Shown here: one piece after another, positions 25,803 through 34,402 of the stretch
Numbering within the stretch: the first letter of the stretch is position 1
How the letters are laid out: every line of letters starts with the position of its first letter
Assembly: GCF_003703975.1 (NCBI RefSeq)
Contig: NZ_QTJY01000004.1
Span: forward strand, 186,001 to 250,000
Source: Larkinella soli
Lineage (GTDB): Bacteria; Bacteroidota; Bacteroidia; Cytophagales; Spirosomataceae
DNA: 64,000 nt
Reading direction: 5' to 3'
The notes under the pieces: generated by a model
What the model was told of the DNA's origin: nothing
What the model saw: the letters and a program-made list of their open reading frames with translations, nothing else
Database searches by the model: none
Program-made: the position numbers and the translations under genes

Positions 25803-27398
25803 ATGAAATCATTGATTCTCAGTGCGGGTTTTCTGCTGTGGGTTCAGGCCGTGTCGGGACAGACCGCCACTGATTACGCCCGGACCATTCAGGCCGCCGA
25901 CCTTGAAAAACACCTGCGGGTGCTGGCCGCCGACGATATGCAGGGCCGCGAAACCGGAACGCCCGGCCAGCGAAAAGCCGCCGAGTATATTTCCGAACAG
26001 TTCAGCGCCGAAGGGCTCAAGCCCATCGTGCCCGTGCCGGACGGAAAAGCCGCTTACCTTCAGCATTTTAAACTCTACCGGAAAACCTGGGGAGATTTCT
26101 ACGTGAAAGCGGGCGGCAAGGTCTTCACGTATCCGAAAGACTTTATCGTCAACGGGCTGTTCGGCGTCATGCAGGAAGCGCCCTTCGAAACGGTGTTTGC
26201 GGGCTACGGCATCAGCACCGGGAACTATGATGATTACGCCGGGCTGAACGTAAAAGGAAAAGCCGTCGTGATGCTCGAGGGCGAGCCGAAGAAAGCCAAC
26301 GGCCACTCGGCCGTTACCAACTCCGCCGAAGCCTCCGAATGGGGCGGGGAGGACAGCTGGCGCAAGAAAGTGACGTTAGCCAAAGACAAAGGAGCCGCCC
26401 AGATTTTTATCGTTTCTGCCGAGAACGCCGAAGGATTTCGCCGGCTGATCGCCGAACGGAGTGCGCTGATGGGCCGCTTCAATCGCCTGAATCTGCAACC
26501 GGTATCGGAAAAGATCGGGGCGGTCGGGACTTTTCTGGTGACGAAAGACATGGCGCTATCCCTGCTGAACACGACCGAATCCAAATGGCAGACCGCCCTC
26601 GATAAGATCGCCAAAACCGGCAAAACCACCGCCGGAAGCCTTAAGGGCAAAATCGCTCTGAAAGCCGAACGCAAAGACGAAACCGTCGAAAGCAGCAACG
26701 TGCTGGGTTTTCTGGAAGGAACCGATAAAAAAGACGAAGTCGTGATTATCTCGGCGCATTACGATCACATCGGCGTCAACCCTGACGGTCAGGTGAACAA
26801 CGGCGCCAACGACGACGGCTCCGGGACGGTATCGGTCCTGGAAATCGCCCAGGCGTTCGCCAAAGCCAAAGCCGAAGGAAACGGCCCACGCCGGAGCCTC
26901 CTGTTCCTGGCGGTTTCGGGCGAAGAAAAGGGACTGCTGGGGTCGGAGTACTACGCCGACGTGAACCCGGTGCTGCCGCTGGCCAATACCGTCTGCGACC
27001 TGAACATCGACATGGTGGGTCGGGTGGATGACCTGCACCAGGGTAAATCGGACAACTACATTTATGTGATCGGCTCCGACAAACTCTCGTCCGATCTGCA
27101 CAAGATCAGCGAAGACGTGAACCGGAAACACACCATGCTGGAACTGGATTATAAATACAACGAGCCGACCGATCCCGAACGGATTTACTACCGCTCCGAC
27201 CACTATAATTTCGCCAAGCACAAAATTCCCATCATCTTCTACTTCAACGGCCTTCACGCCGATTACCACCGCCCTACCGACGACGTGGAGAAGATCAACT
27301 TCGAGCTGGCCGAAAAATCCGCCCGGCTCGTCTTCTTCACCGCCTGGGAAGTGGCGAACCGGGATGCCCGGCTGGTCGTCGACAGTAATAAGCCGTAA
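25803..27398 (+). CDS. Exported M28-family zinc aminopeptidase with PA-like insert
   Basis: This is a 531-residue protein with a signal peptide (MKSLILSAGFLLWVQAVSGQ). A protease-associated-like segment (FAGYGISTGNYDDYAGLNVKGKA) precedes the M28 peptidase domain. The metal ligands are visible: SAHYDHIG (His about 318), NGANDDGSG (Asp), SGEEKGLLGS (Glu catalytic pair), DLNIDMVGR (Asp) and HADYHRPTDD (His). It is expected to be a two-zinc exopeptidase in the periplasm or at the cell surface. It converges on the amidohydrolase gene with 46 bp between stops. Confidence 0.92.
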   Translation: MKSLILSAGFLLWVQAVSGQTATDYARTIQAADLEKHLRVLAADDMQGRETGTPGQRKAAEYISEQFSAEGLKPIVPVPDGKAAYLQHFKLYRKTWGDFYVKAGGKVFTYPKDFIVNGLFGVMQEAPFETVFAGYGISTGNYDDYAGLNVKGKAVVMLEGEPKKANGHSAVTNSAEASEWGGEDSWRKKVTLAKDKGAAQIFIVSAENAEGFRRLIAERSALMGRFNRLNLQPVSEKIGAVGTFLVTKDMALSLLNTTESKWQTALDKIAKTGKTTAGSLKGKIALKAERKDETVESSNVLGFLEGTDKKDEVVIISAHYDHIGVNPDGQVNNGANDDGSGTVSVLEIAQAFAKAKAEGNGPRRSLLFLAVSGEEKGLLGSEYYADVNPVLPLANTVCDLNIDMVGRVDDLHQGKSDNYIYVIGSDKLSSDLHKISEDVNRKHTMLELDYKYNEPTDPERIYYRSDHYNFAKHKIPIIFYFNGLHADYHRPTDDVEKINFELAEKSARLVFFTAWEVANRDARLVVDSNKP

Positions 27399-27444
27399 GT
27401 TCTTTTTAAGCTGTAGAGGGCTGGCAGCGGGCAGGCTTCCGCCT

Positions 27445-29073
27445 TCATTGCTTTCCGCCCGACAGCTTTCCGGCTTTCGGAGGCACGCCCGGCTGGGTGA
27501 TCTCGAAGCCTTCTTTCTGCTTGGCTTCGGCCACAATCCGGCGCACGTCGGCGAGCAGTTGTTTGGCGTCGTAGACGACACCGTCTTTCACGGTGTATTT
27601 CACCCCGCCGGCCCGGACCACCTCATTTTTCTCATTCAGGCGAATGGCCCCGGTGCCGTAGAGGACTTTCAGGTTGGCCAGCGGGTTTTCCTCCACAATG
27701 ACGAAGTCGGCGAGCTTCCCTATCTCCACGGAACCGATCTGACTCGCCATGCCGAGGGCTTCGGCCCCTTTCAGGGTAGCGGCCCGGATCACTTCGAGCG
27801 GATGGAAACCGGCTTCCCGTAGCAGTTCCAGTTCCCGGATGTAGGCAAAGCCGTACAGCTGGTAGATGAAACCGGAGTCGGAGCCGGTCGTGACCCGGCC
27901 GCCCCGGTTTTTGTATTCGTTTACGAACGCCATCCAGAGCTGGTAATTCCGCTTCCAGGTCACTTCCTGTTCGGTGCCCCAGTTATGCCAGTAGGACCCG
28001 TGGCTGATCCGGCTCGGGCCATAGAACCGCCAGAGGGCCGGGAGGGTATATTCGTCGTGCCATTCGGCCCGGCGGGTCAGCATCAGTTCCCGGTTGGCTT
28101 CGTAGATATTGAAAGTCGGGTCGATGGTGAAATCCATGGCAATCAGTTCGTCCATCACCCGGTTCCAGGTTTCGGTGCCGGGTTTGGCGGCCTGCTGCCA
28201 GAGCTTGCCGGCTTCCTCGAAGCGGTTCTGTTCGTTGTTGTAATTATAGTCGGCCGGGTAGTTCTGGATCGTCTTGTCTTCGAACAGGGCTTCGGGCAGG
28301 CCGTACCAGTGTTCCATGGTGGTCAGGCCGGCTTTGGCCGTGGCCAGCACGTTCATCCGGGCCACTTCGAGCTGGGCGTGGTGACAGGCCGACCGCAGTC
28401 CCAGCTTCCGGTTTTCATCCAGAGCGGCCCGGAACACCTCCGGTTCGGCCCCGAAGAACTTAATACCGTCGGCGCCTTTCTTCGCGTTTTCGCGCACCCA
28501 CTCGCGGGCCTGCTCGGCGGTGGTGATGGGGGCTTTCGCGCCCTGCCCGAACACCGTATAGGCTTTGATGCGGGGCGCGGTGATCTCGTTCCGCTCGCTT
28601 TTGGCGCGGTGTTCGAGCACCCAGTCCAGACCGTTGCCGCAGGAGGGGTCGCGGATGGTAGTGATGCCGTGGGCCAGCCAGAGTTTGAAGACGTATTCCG
28701 CCGGAGTGCCCTGCGCCTGCCCGCCGATGTGGCCGTGCATATCGACGAATCCCGGCATCAGATACATGCCTTCGCAGTTCAGTTCCTTATCGCCCGGGCC
28801 GGCCTGCGGGCGGTTTTTGGGGTCCACCGTTACGCCCGGATACCCGACCTGCCGGATCTGGGCGATCCGGTTCTTTTCAACCACGATGTCGACCGGGCCG
28901 ACCGGGGGGGCGCCCGTGCTGTTGACGAGCGTAACGCCCCGGATGATCAGGCGGTTATGCGGGCCGTCGCCCTCCTTGCGGGCGGGAGCTTTCGGAATCT
29001 GGGCAAAAAGGGGCGAAAACCAGACGGAAAGGAGCAGACAAACCGTTATCCGGCGGATAAAAGTCTTCTTCAT
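27445..29073 (-). CDS. Exported amidohydrolase-family protein
   Basis: This is a 542-residue protein. The start at 29073 (MKKTFIRRITVCLLLSVWFSP) gives a signal peptide; 12 codons upstream are rejected. Metal-site motifs are MPGFVDMHGHIGG (HxH), GADGIKFFGAEP (bridging Lys), ACHHAQLEV (His), MEHWYG (His) and TTGSDSGFIYQLYG (Asp). This is the layout of binuclear imidazolonepropionase/prolidase-type amidohydrolases. The substrate is unknown; together with the adjacent convergent peptidase it fits extracytoplasmic peptide scavenging. Confidence 0.88.
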   Translation of the reverse strand: MKKTFIRRITVCLLLSVWFSPLFAQIPKAPARKEGDGPHNRLIIRGVTLVNSTGAPPVGPVDIVVEKNRIAQIRQVGYPGVTVDPKNRPQAGPGDKELNCEGMYLMPGFVDMHGHIGGQAQGTPAEYVFKLWLAHGITTIRDPSCGNGLDWVLEHRAKSERNEITAPRIKAYTVFGQGAKAPITTAEQAREWVRENAKKGADGIKFFGAEPEVFRAALDENRKLGLRSACHHAQLEVARMNVLATAKAGLTTMEHWYGLPEALFEDKTIQNYPADYNYNNEQNRFEEAGKLWQQAAKPGTETWNRVMDELIAMDFTIDPTFNIYEANRELMLTRRAEWHDEYTLPALWRFYGPSRISHGSYWHNWGTEQEVTWKRNYQLWMAFVNEYKNRGGRVTTGSDSGFIYQLYGFAYIRELELLREAGFHPLEVIRAATLKGAEALGMASQIGSVEIGKLADFVIVEENPLANLKVLYGTGAIRLNEKNEVVRAGGVKYTVKDGVVYDAKQLLADVRRIVAEAKQKEGFEITQPGVPPKAGKLSGGKQ

Positions 29074-29213
29074 AAAGGAAGGATCGGGTTGATGGAGCCT
29101 GGAGGGCAAGATACGCAGGTTGGCCGTAAACTAATGAGGGTCAACGAAACAAATTCCCCCGCCGTCTCGTTGGTTGGAAGAAACCGGGCCGCCATTTCAA
29201 CGGTCTTTGTTTT

Positions 29214-29990
29214 ATGAAAATCATCCTGAAAAGCTGCCTACTGCTCCTGACCGTTGCCGCCTGCTCGTCGGAAAACGGCAGGGAATCGGACCCCTCCACC
29301 AGGAAGCCGGAGCCGACCTACACCCTCATTTTCCTGGATAAGTCCCGGAGCGTCAATGAGAACAAGACCTTCGTGACCCAGAAATACCAGCAGGCCATCA
29401 ACGACATCGTCGAGCAGAACATCCACACGAAAGGGGATAAGCTGGAGGTCTATCTGATCCACGAGAATACCTCCAAGGCCCGCGCGTTATCGCTGACCAC
29501 CCGCTCCGAGCTGGAGGTGGCCGACAACGCCAACGCCACCGACCAGGAAGCCGCCCAGACCGCCTTCGACCTGTCGCTGGGCCGGGAGAAGGCCGCCATC
29601 CGGCAACGGGTTCTCCAGCAACTGGCCACGCCCAACCATTCGGCGTCCGGAAAGGAAACCGACATTCAGGCCAGCCTGCCCGTCATCGCCAGAGCCAATG
29701 AGAGCGGAGCGGCCGTGAAGATATATTACCTGAGCGATATGGTCGAGAGCGTCTACCGCGCCGGTCGCCGGGACTTTCATAAGACTCCTCCCAAAGACAA
29801 CGCCCAGGCCGAAACGTGGGCCAAAGCCGATGCCGAAAAGCTGAAGCAATACACCATCGGCAGCCCCGACATTACCATGATTCTGCCCTTTGAGCCGAAC
29901 GCTTCCGTCAAACAGAACAACCCGGCCGTCACCCAATACTGGCAGACGCTGTTTCAGGAACTGGGTGCCGGGAACGTCGAAGAGCAGTAG
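29214..29990 (+). CDS. vWA-like lipoprotein
   Basis: This 258-residue protein has a lipoprotein signal (lipidation Cys17 in TVAACSS), so it should be anchored to a membrane. The next part, TLIFLDKSRSVNENK, contains DxSxS (Asp42, Ser44, Ser46), the metal-ion-dependent adhesion site of von Willebrand factor A domains. VKIYYLSDMVES further on (about residues 165-176) resembles the later vWA strand with its Asp. No fixed family was recognised. It lies 83 bp before the ABC sugar-binding gene on the same strand but may be an independent unit. The function is unknown. Confidence 0.7.
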   Translation: MKIILKSCLLLLTVAACSSENGRESDPSTRKPEPTYTLIFLDKSRSVNENKTFVTQKYQQAINDIVEQNIHTKGDKLEVYLIHENTSKARALSLTTRSELEVADNANATDQEAAQTAFDLSLGREKAAIRQRVLQQLATPNHSASGKETDIQASLPVIARANESGAAVKIYYLSDMVESVYRAGRRDFHKTPPKDNAQAETWAKADAEKLKQYTIGSPDITMILPFEPNASVKQNNPAVTQYWQTLFQELGAGNVEEQ

Positions 29991-30073
29991 CGGATTTTGA
30001 TTCTTGCGGGAAAGGGGTTATTTCGCAATCCGTACCGGGTAGCGGAACAACCCTTTTGTTAATCTGAAACCGG

Positions 30074-31345
30074 ATGAGATACCTGCTCCTGCTTTCTGTC
30101 CTGCTCGTGCCGGCCTGCGAGCGCCGGACTACCGACCGCACGCTGGTGTTCTGGTGTTCGAACAACGCCGGGGAGATTGCCTTTGCGAAGGAGTTTACGG
30201 AACAATGGCAGCGCCGGCGACCCGACAAACCGCTGCGGTTCCAGCCCATTCCGGAAGGACAGTCGAGCGAGGAAATCATTCTGGCGTCGGTGGTCGGCAA
30301 GACCACGCCCGACATCTACGCCAACCTGTGGCAGGGCAACGTCGAGATGTACGCCCGGGCGAAGGTCCTGGTGCCGCTCGACACGCTAAAGGGCTTCCTG
30401 GACTTTATCCGCACCCGCTGCGACAGCAGCATGATCCGCGAAATTACCTCGACCGACGGACACATCTATCAGGTACCGTGGAAGGTGAACCCGATCATGA
30501 CCCTCTGCAACCCCCGCGCCCTGGCCGCCCGCCGGGCCCCGCAGCCGCCTTATACCTACTCGGAATACCTGAAAGCCGGGGCGCAGTTCCGGTTCGACCG
30601 GAACCATGACGGCTATACCGACCAGTGGCTGGGCTACACGGAAGTGAAACCGATCTGGTATCAGCGGCTTTTCAACTTTTACCCGCTTTACCTGGCCGCG
30701 TCGAACGGCGCTCCGCTGATCGCCGACAACCGGGCGGCTTTCAATAACCGGTATGCGGTGGAGGTCTTCCGGTTTTTGCAGGAACTGTACCGGAAAGATT
30801 ATTTCGCCCGCGAGCGGCTCTCAGCCACGCGCGACCCGTTTCTGGCCCGGCGCATCGCCACCCAGTTTACCGGCCCCTGGACCATCGGTTTTCTGGAGAA
30901 GTTCAAAGACCCCGGTTTCGAATACGAGACGTACCCCATGCCCGTGCCTGACGATCACCGGGGGCCGGTGTATACGTACGGCGATCCGAAAAATATCGTC
31001 ATTTTCAACACCTGCCCGGACCCGCAGGCCGCCTGGGAGTTCGTCCGGACGCTGATCGACCGGCCGGGCGACCTCCGGCTGATGGAGCTGACCGGCCAGT
31101 TTCCACGTCGTCAGGGGCTGAACAGCGACCCGTATTTTGCCGGCTTCCTGCGGAAGAACCCGCGACTGGTGCCGTTCGCCCGGCAGGCGCAGTACATCCG
31201 GGGCGTCGACAACTGCGAGGTGATCGTGGAGGTGTTCGACATTATCTCGCAGGAATACCAGGCCTGCGTGCTGTATGACCGGAAGACGCCCGAAGAGGCC
31301 GTCCGGGATGCCGCCCGGGCGGTGGATGTGTTACTCGGCAACTGA
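30074..31345 (+). CDS. ABC-importer extracellular sugar-binding lipoprotein
   Basis: This is a 423-residue family-1 extracellular solute-binding protein. The lipoprotein signal ends in VLLVPAC (Cys15), so it is tethered outside the inner membrane. Family features include ASVVGKTTPDIYANLW, WKVNPIMTLCNPRALAA and FTGPWTIGFLEKF. An insert FDRNHDGYTDQW (about 174-185) looks like a DxDxDG-type calcium loop with Asp at 175, Asn at 177 and Asp at 179. It is the first gene of a five-gene import operon, with the MalF-like permease starting 2 bp after its stop. The sugar cannot be predicted. Confidence 0.88.
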   Translation: MRYLLLLSVLLVPACERRTTDRTLVFWCSNNAGEIAFAKEFTEQWQRRRPDKPLRFQPIPEGQSSEEIILASVVGKTTPDIYANLWQGNVEMYARAKVLVPLDTLKGFLDFIRTRCDSSMIREITSTDGHIYQVPWKVNPIMTLCNPRALAARRAPQPPYTYSEYLKAGAQFRFDRNHDGYTDQWLGYTEVKPIWYQRLFNFYPLYLAASNGAPLIADNRAAFNNRYAVEVFRFLQELYRKDYFARERLSATRDPFLARRIATQFTGPWTIGFLEKFKDPGFEYETYPMPVPDDHRGPVYTYGDPKNIVIFNTCPDPQAAWEFVRTLIDRPGDLRLMELTGQFPRRQGLNSDPYFAGFLRKNPRLVPFARQAQYIRGVDNCEVIVEVFDIISQEYQACVLYDRKTPEEAVRDAARAVDVLLGN

Positions 31346-31346
31346 T

Positions 31347-32204
31347 ATGCGAAAAGACAAATGGATACCCTACGGCCTGGTGGCGCCTTATATCCTGCAC
31401 TTTGCGGTGTTCGTGGCGTTTCCGGTCGTGTTTTCGGTCGTGCTGACGTTTCATCGCTGGAACATTATTTCGCCGATGGAATTCATCGGGCTGGATAACT
31501 ACGTCCGGCTGTTCAAAGACCGGCTCTTTTGGCAGGCGATCTACAACACGCTGCGCTTTCTGGTGGTCCATATCCCGTTGCAGATCGTGGTGGCCCTGGC
31601 GCTGGCCGAACTGCTGAACCGGACCGTGCGGGGAGCCTCGTTCTTCCGGGCGGCTTTTTTTCTGCCGGTGATCGTGTCGGGGGTAGTCGTGACGATTCTC
31701 TGGCAGCAGTTGCTGGGATACAACCTCGGCCTCCTGAACCGGCTGCTGACGGCCGTCAGCCTGCCCCGGGTGGCCTGGCTCGACGATCCGGACATCGCCA
31801 TGTACTCAATCGCCGTCATGGCTACCTGGAAGAACGTCGGCCTGTACGTCATTCTGTTCCTGGTCGGCCTCCAGACCGTACCGGCGCAGTATTACGAAGC
31901 CGCCGATCTCGAAGGCGCCACTGACTGGCAGAAGTTCCGGTACATTACGCTGCCGATGATCAACCCGACCATTTTCACGGTGGTGGTGCTGTCGACCATC
32001 GGCGGGTTTTCGCTTTTTATCGAGCCGTACATCATGACGGAAGGCGGGCCGCTCAACAGTACGCTCTCGGCCGTCATGTACATTTATCAACAGGCGTTTC
32101 AGTACTATCATATGGGTTATTCAGCCACGCTGGGCTTCTTTTTCGCCCTGCTGATCCTGGGGGTGGTCATGCTCCAGCGCCGGTACATCGAACAGGAAAA
32201 TTGA
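31347..32204 (+). CDS. ABC sugar-importer permease (MalF/UgpA type)
   Basis: This is a 285-residue protein. The ATG at 31347 directly follows the upstream stop (TGATATG), so the longer frame starting inside the binding-protein gene is rejected. It has six membrane helices. The EAA loop that docks the ATPase is YYEAADLEGATDWQKFRYI followed by TLPMINPTI (about residues 184-212). It forms the channel with the next permease. Confidence 0.92.
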   Translation: MRKDKWIPYGLVAPYILHFAVFVAFPVVFSVVLTFHRWNIISPMEFIGLDNYVRLFKDRLFWQAIYNTLRFLVVHIPLQIVVALALAELLNRTVRGASFFRAAFFLPVIVSGVVVTILWQQLLGYNLGLLNRLLTAVSLPRVAWLDDPDIAMYSIAVMATWKNVGLYVILFLVGLQTVPAQYYEAADLEGATDWQKFRYITLPMINPTIFTVVVLSTIGGFSLFIEPYIMTEGGPLNSTLSAVMYIYQQAFQYYHMGYSATLGFFFALLILGVVMLQRRYIEQEN

Positions 32205-32216
32205 CCGCATACGACC

Positions 32217-33026
32217 GTGGGACGATTGCTCCGATACTTACTTCTGACGCTGGCGGCAGCCTCGTTCCTCTATCCGTTCATCTGGATGGTCAGTGCGTCG
32301 CTGTCCTCGGAAAACGGGCTGAGTTCGCTGACGCTGCTGCCGGTGGAGCCGACGTGGAGCAACTACGTGAACATGTTTTCGAAAATCCCGCTGGGCCGGG
32401 CGTTTCTGAACAGCGTGCTGGTGGCGGTCGTGACGACGGGGCTGGTGCTGGTATCGGGGGCGATGGCGGGGTACGCGCTGGCCCGGATGCGGTTTCGCGG
32501 CCGCAACCTGATCTTTTACCTGATCATCTTCACGATGACGCTGCCTATGCAGATCACGCTGATTCCCAACTACATCTCCATGGTGAAGCTGGGCTGGGTG
32601 GATACGTATTTCGCGCTGATCATGCCGTTTGTGCTTAATTCACTGTCCATTCTGCTGTTCCGGCAGGCATTCATGGGGTTACCGCAGGCGCTGATCGACG
32701 CGGCCCGGCTCGACGGCTGCGGGGAGTTGCGGATCATCTTCCAGATTCTTCTGCCCAATATCCTGCCCACCGTCCTGACCATCACGATTCTGACGTTCAT
32801 GGGTTTGTGGAACGAAGCGCTCTGGCCGCTGATCGTGATCCGCGACGAACCCACCATGACCATGCCGCAGCTGGTGACCCTGTTTTCGGTGGGTGGGCGG
32901 GCCGAGGCACAACTGGGCGTCAAGATTGCCGCAGCCGTGATGCTGGCCCTCCCGATTGTGGTGCTGTACCTGTTTTTCCAGCGGCATTTTATCCGAAGCA
33001 TGGCTTCATCGGGCTTAAAAGACTGA
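32217..33026 (+). CDS. ABC sugar-importer permease (MalG/UgpE type)
   Basis: This is a 269-residue protein that starts with GTG at 32217, 13 bp after the previous stop. It has six membrane helices, and the EAA loop is LIDAARLDGCGELRIIFQIL followed by LPNILP. The second half of the permease pair has the usual C-terminal FQRHFIRSMASSGLKD end typical of MalG-like proteins. Confidence 0.92.
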   Translation: MGRLLRYLLLTLAAASFLYPFIWMVSASLSSENGLSSLTLLPVEPTWSNYVNMFSKIPLGRAFLNSVLVAVVTTGLVLVSGAMAGYALARMRFRGRNLIFYLIIFTMTLPMQITLIPNYISMVKLGWVDTYFALIMPFVLNSLSILLFRQAFMGLPQALIDAARLDGCGELRIIFQILLPNILPTVLTITILTFMGLWNEALWPLIVIRDEPTMTMPQLVTLFSVGGRAEAQLGVKIAAAVMLALPIVVLYLFFQRHFIRSMASSGLKD

Positions 33027-33030
33027 ACGA

Positions 33031-34341
33031 ATGCATTTATCAGGACGACCGTCGAGTATCTGGCTCCTGCTGATTCTGGGGCTGTTTCCGGCGTTTTCTT
33101 ACAGGGAATCGCCCGCTGCGGAACCGGCGCCGGCCACCCGCTGGGTGAATCCCGCCCATCTGGAGCATCTGTACCGGACCTTCAGACTGCCCAACGGGGC
33201 CGAAGTCGGGACCATCGCCATTTACAGCAATGCGCCGGAGTATCACCTCATCACGGACGCCGACGAAGGCTTCACCTGTGTCGACGACGTGTCAAGGGCG
33301 GCCCTTTTTCTGCTCCACGAACCGGACCTGACCACCCGCGCCGACCGGCAGGACCAGCTGCGGAAGCTGACGGAATTCGTTCTTCGGCTCCAGTCGGACA
33401 ACGGATATTTCTACAACTTCTTATGGCCCGACCACACCATCAACCGCACGTTCCGGACCAGCGTGAATCAGCCCAACTGGTGGTCCTGGCGGGCGTTCTG
33501 GCACCTGACCGAAGCCTATCCATATTTTCAGAAAGCCGACCCCGCTCTGGCCGGTCGTATCCACACCGCCAACCGGCGGCTGGCCGAAGTCATGCTCCGC
33601 GACTTCGGCCACAAACCGAAGGAAATGACCCTCATCGGGGGGCTGTCCGTCCCAAAATGGCTGCCCTACGGCTCCGGGACCGACCAGGCCGCCATTATGA
33701 TGCTCGGGCTCCTGAACTATCGGCGGCATACGCCCGATCCGCAGGTGGTGGGCCTGATCGAATTGCTGGGCGAAGGCATTCTGGCGATGCAGCAGGGCGA
33801 TGCGCAGCAGTTTCCGCACGGCGCGTTCCTGAGCTTTGAAACGACCTGGCATGCCTACGGGAGCGATCAGGCCTACGCCCTGCTCCGGGCCGGGAAGGCC
33901 CTGAACAAACCGGCCTGGGTGGAAGCGGCCCGGCGGGAGATCGACCATTTTTACCCGTATCTGTTGAAAGAGGGTTTTCTGGAGTCATTTGCGGTGATTA
34001 AACCGGGGGACACCATCAGGGCCGAAAAAATGTCGCGGTTTGCGCAGATCGCCTACGGTGTCCGGCCGATGATCTGGTCCGCCCTCGAAGCCTACGACCA
34101 GACGCAGGAAGCCCGGTATCTGGACACGGCCGCTCAACTGGCCGGATGGTTTCTGGGGGTCAATGCCGCCCGAACGAAGATGTACGACCCCGCCACAGGC
34201 CGTTGTTTCGACGGCATTACCTCGGCCACGGCCGTCAACCGAAACTCCGGCGCCGAATCGACGATCGAAGCGCTTTGGGCCTTCCAGCGGCTTGAAAAAT
34301 ACCCCGGCGTTATGAAGGCGCTGGAAAAATACCGTAATTAA
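33031..34341 (+). CDS. Exported (alpha/alpha)-barrel glycosidase-like protein
   Basis: This is a 436-residue protein with an N-terminal signal (ends near AFSYRESPAA). The rest is helix-rich, with aromatic repeats such as TSVNQPNWWSWRAFWHLTEA and KWLPYGSGTDQAAIMMLGLL, consistent with a six-hairpin glycosidase toroid. The segment GVNAARTKMYDPATGRCFDG followed by VNRNSGAESTIEALWAF recalls a signature I associate with (alpha/alpha)6 proteins next to glycan genes. Catalytic residues were not identified. It sits inside the importer operon, 4 bp after the MalG-like gene, so it probably trims the imported sugar outside the cell or in the periplasm. Hydrolase, lyase and phosphorylase chemistry all remain open. 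Confidence 0.65.
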   Translation: MHLSGRPSSIWLLLILGLFPAFSYRESPAAEPAPATRWVNPAHLEHLYRTFRLPNGAEVGTIAIYSNAPEYHLITDADEGFTCVDDVSRAALFLLHEPDLTTRADRQDQLRKLTEFVLRLQSDNGYFYNFLWPDHTINRTFRTSVNQPNWWSWRAFWHLTEAYPYFQKADPALAGRIHTANRRLAEVMLRDFGHKPKEMTLIGGLSVPKWLPYGSGTDQAAIMMLGLLNYRRHTPDPQVVGLIELLGEGILAMQQGDAQQFPHGAFLSFETTWHAYGSDQAYALLRAGKALNKPAWVEAARREIDHFYPYLLKEGFLESFAVIKPGDTIRAEKMSRFAQIAYGVRPMIWSALEAYDQTQEARYLDTAAQLAGWFLGVNAARTKMYDPATGRCFDGITSATAVNRNSGAESTIEALWAFQRLEKYPGVMKALEKYRN

Positions 34342-34392
34342 ACCACACCCCCGGCCCCTCTCCTTGGCAAGGAGAGGGGCCGGGGGTGTGGT
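34342..34392. repeat. Perfect 24-bp inverted repeat inside the ABC-importer operon
   Basis: 34342-34365 pairs perfectly over 24 bp with 34369-34392 around a 3-base GGC loop. The core is CCCCTCTCCTT/AAGGAGAGGGG. It begins right after the stop of the glycosidase-like gene and ends 10 bp before the ATPase start. GC-rich palindromes of this type occur as dispersed intergenic repeats in other bacteria (from memory). There is no T-run after either arm, so it is not a standard intrinsic terminator. Confidence 0.8.
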
Positions 34393-34402
34393 CAGAAACA
34401 CT

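Noticed and set aside
27985-29217. 410-codon plus-strand frame opposite the amidohydrolase
   Set aside because: Antisense shadow of a protein with intact metal-binding motifs.
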